From Methylotenera sp. (lineage in GTDB: Bacteria > Pseudomonadota > Gammaproteobacteria > Burkholderiales > Methylophilaceae), in the NCBI GenBank assembly GCA_027310735.1, contig DAIDAH010000058.1, positions 1-12,780 of the forward strand: a stretch of 12,780 nt of DNA, in the 5' to 3' direction. The translations under genes and the position numbers were made by a program. The notes beneath the pieces were generated by a model. That model was not told where the DNA came from, made no database searches, and was given only the letters and a program-made list of their open reading frames with translations. Shown in pieces: positions 12,776 to 12,780 of this stretch (position 1 is the first letter of the stretch; every line of letters begins with the position of its first letter).

Positions 12776-12780
12776 ATGCG
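12776..12780 (+). CDS. Start of the next gene, truncated by the window edge (possibly lolA)
   Basis: An ATG at 12776 is preceded at 5 nt by AAAGGA (12765-12770), a strong Shine-Dalgarno, 43 nt after the ftsK stop. Only one codon is visible, so the product cannot be read. In many proteobacteria lolA (the outer-membrane lipoprotein carrier) follows ftsK, which makes it the likeliest candidate by context alone. Confidence 0.5.

Noticed and set aside
1..12780. Mobile elements, CRISPR array, toxin-antitoxin or defence system
   Set aside because: No transposase, integrase, repeat-spacer pattern, target-site duplications or paired small toxin-antitoxin genes were seen; gene order looks like stable core chromosome.

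Overview
The window reads as a stretch of ordinary chromosome from a Gram-negative proteobacterium. The gene content (ispD-ispF, trxB, an Smr-domain gene, and ftsK probably leading into lolA), the moderate AT-rich composition and the look of the proteins suggest a betaproteobacterium, and I favour a methylotroph of the Methylophilaceae (Methylotenera-like). That placement is from recall and was not tested. I see no insertion sequences, phage genes, CRISPR arrays, tRNAs or rRNAs.

Region 1 (2-2023, plus strand). The window opens inside a heme-oxygenase-fold (TenA/PqqC-like, probably diiron) protein. Its stop codon overlaps the start of a classical short-chain dehydrogenase (SDR), and an exported TPR protein follows 58 nt later. 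The first two genes look translationally coupled and probably act on the same substrate. This is the least well explained part of the window.

Region 2 (about 2150-5278, plus). A probable extended -10 promoter and a short 5' hairpin precede ispD and ispF, which encode two enzymes of the MEP isoprenoid pathway. A fused permease-ATPase ABC exporter follows only 18 nt after ispF and is probably cotranscribed.

Region 3 (5279-8572, plus). A large membrane diguanylate cyclase carries a periplasmic NMT1/ThiY-like binding domain, one TM helix, then GAF, PAS and GGDEF domains. Its start lacks a Shine-Dalgarno site, but a possible 9-codon leader ORF with a good one ends 5 nt upstream. A small DUF1348 (NTF2-like) gene with a strong SD and a GTG start follows.

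Region 4 (8618-10189, minus). trxB (thioredoxin reductase) is transcribed towards an Smr-domain endonuclease-like gene. A perfect 11-bp inverted repeat lies between them.

Region 5 (10190-12780). A 230-bp divergent intergenic region contains a very good extended -10 promoter facing ftsK. The ftsK gene encodes a full-length DNA translocase with an apparent TTG start. The first codon of the next gene is visible at the right edge behind a clear SD.

No region stands out as a new multi-gene defence or mobile system. The best leads are the heme-oxygenase-like/SDR/TPR cluster, the binding-protein-fused diguanylate cyclase with its possible leader ORF, and the trxB-smr hairpin.
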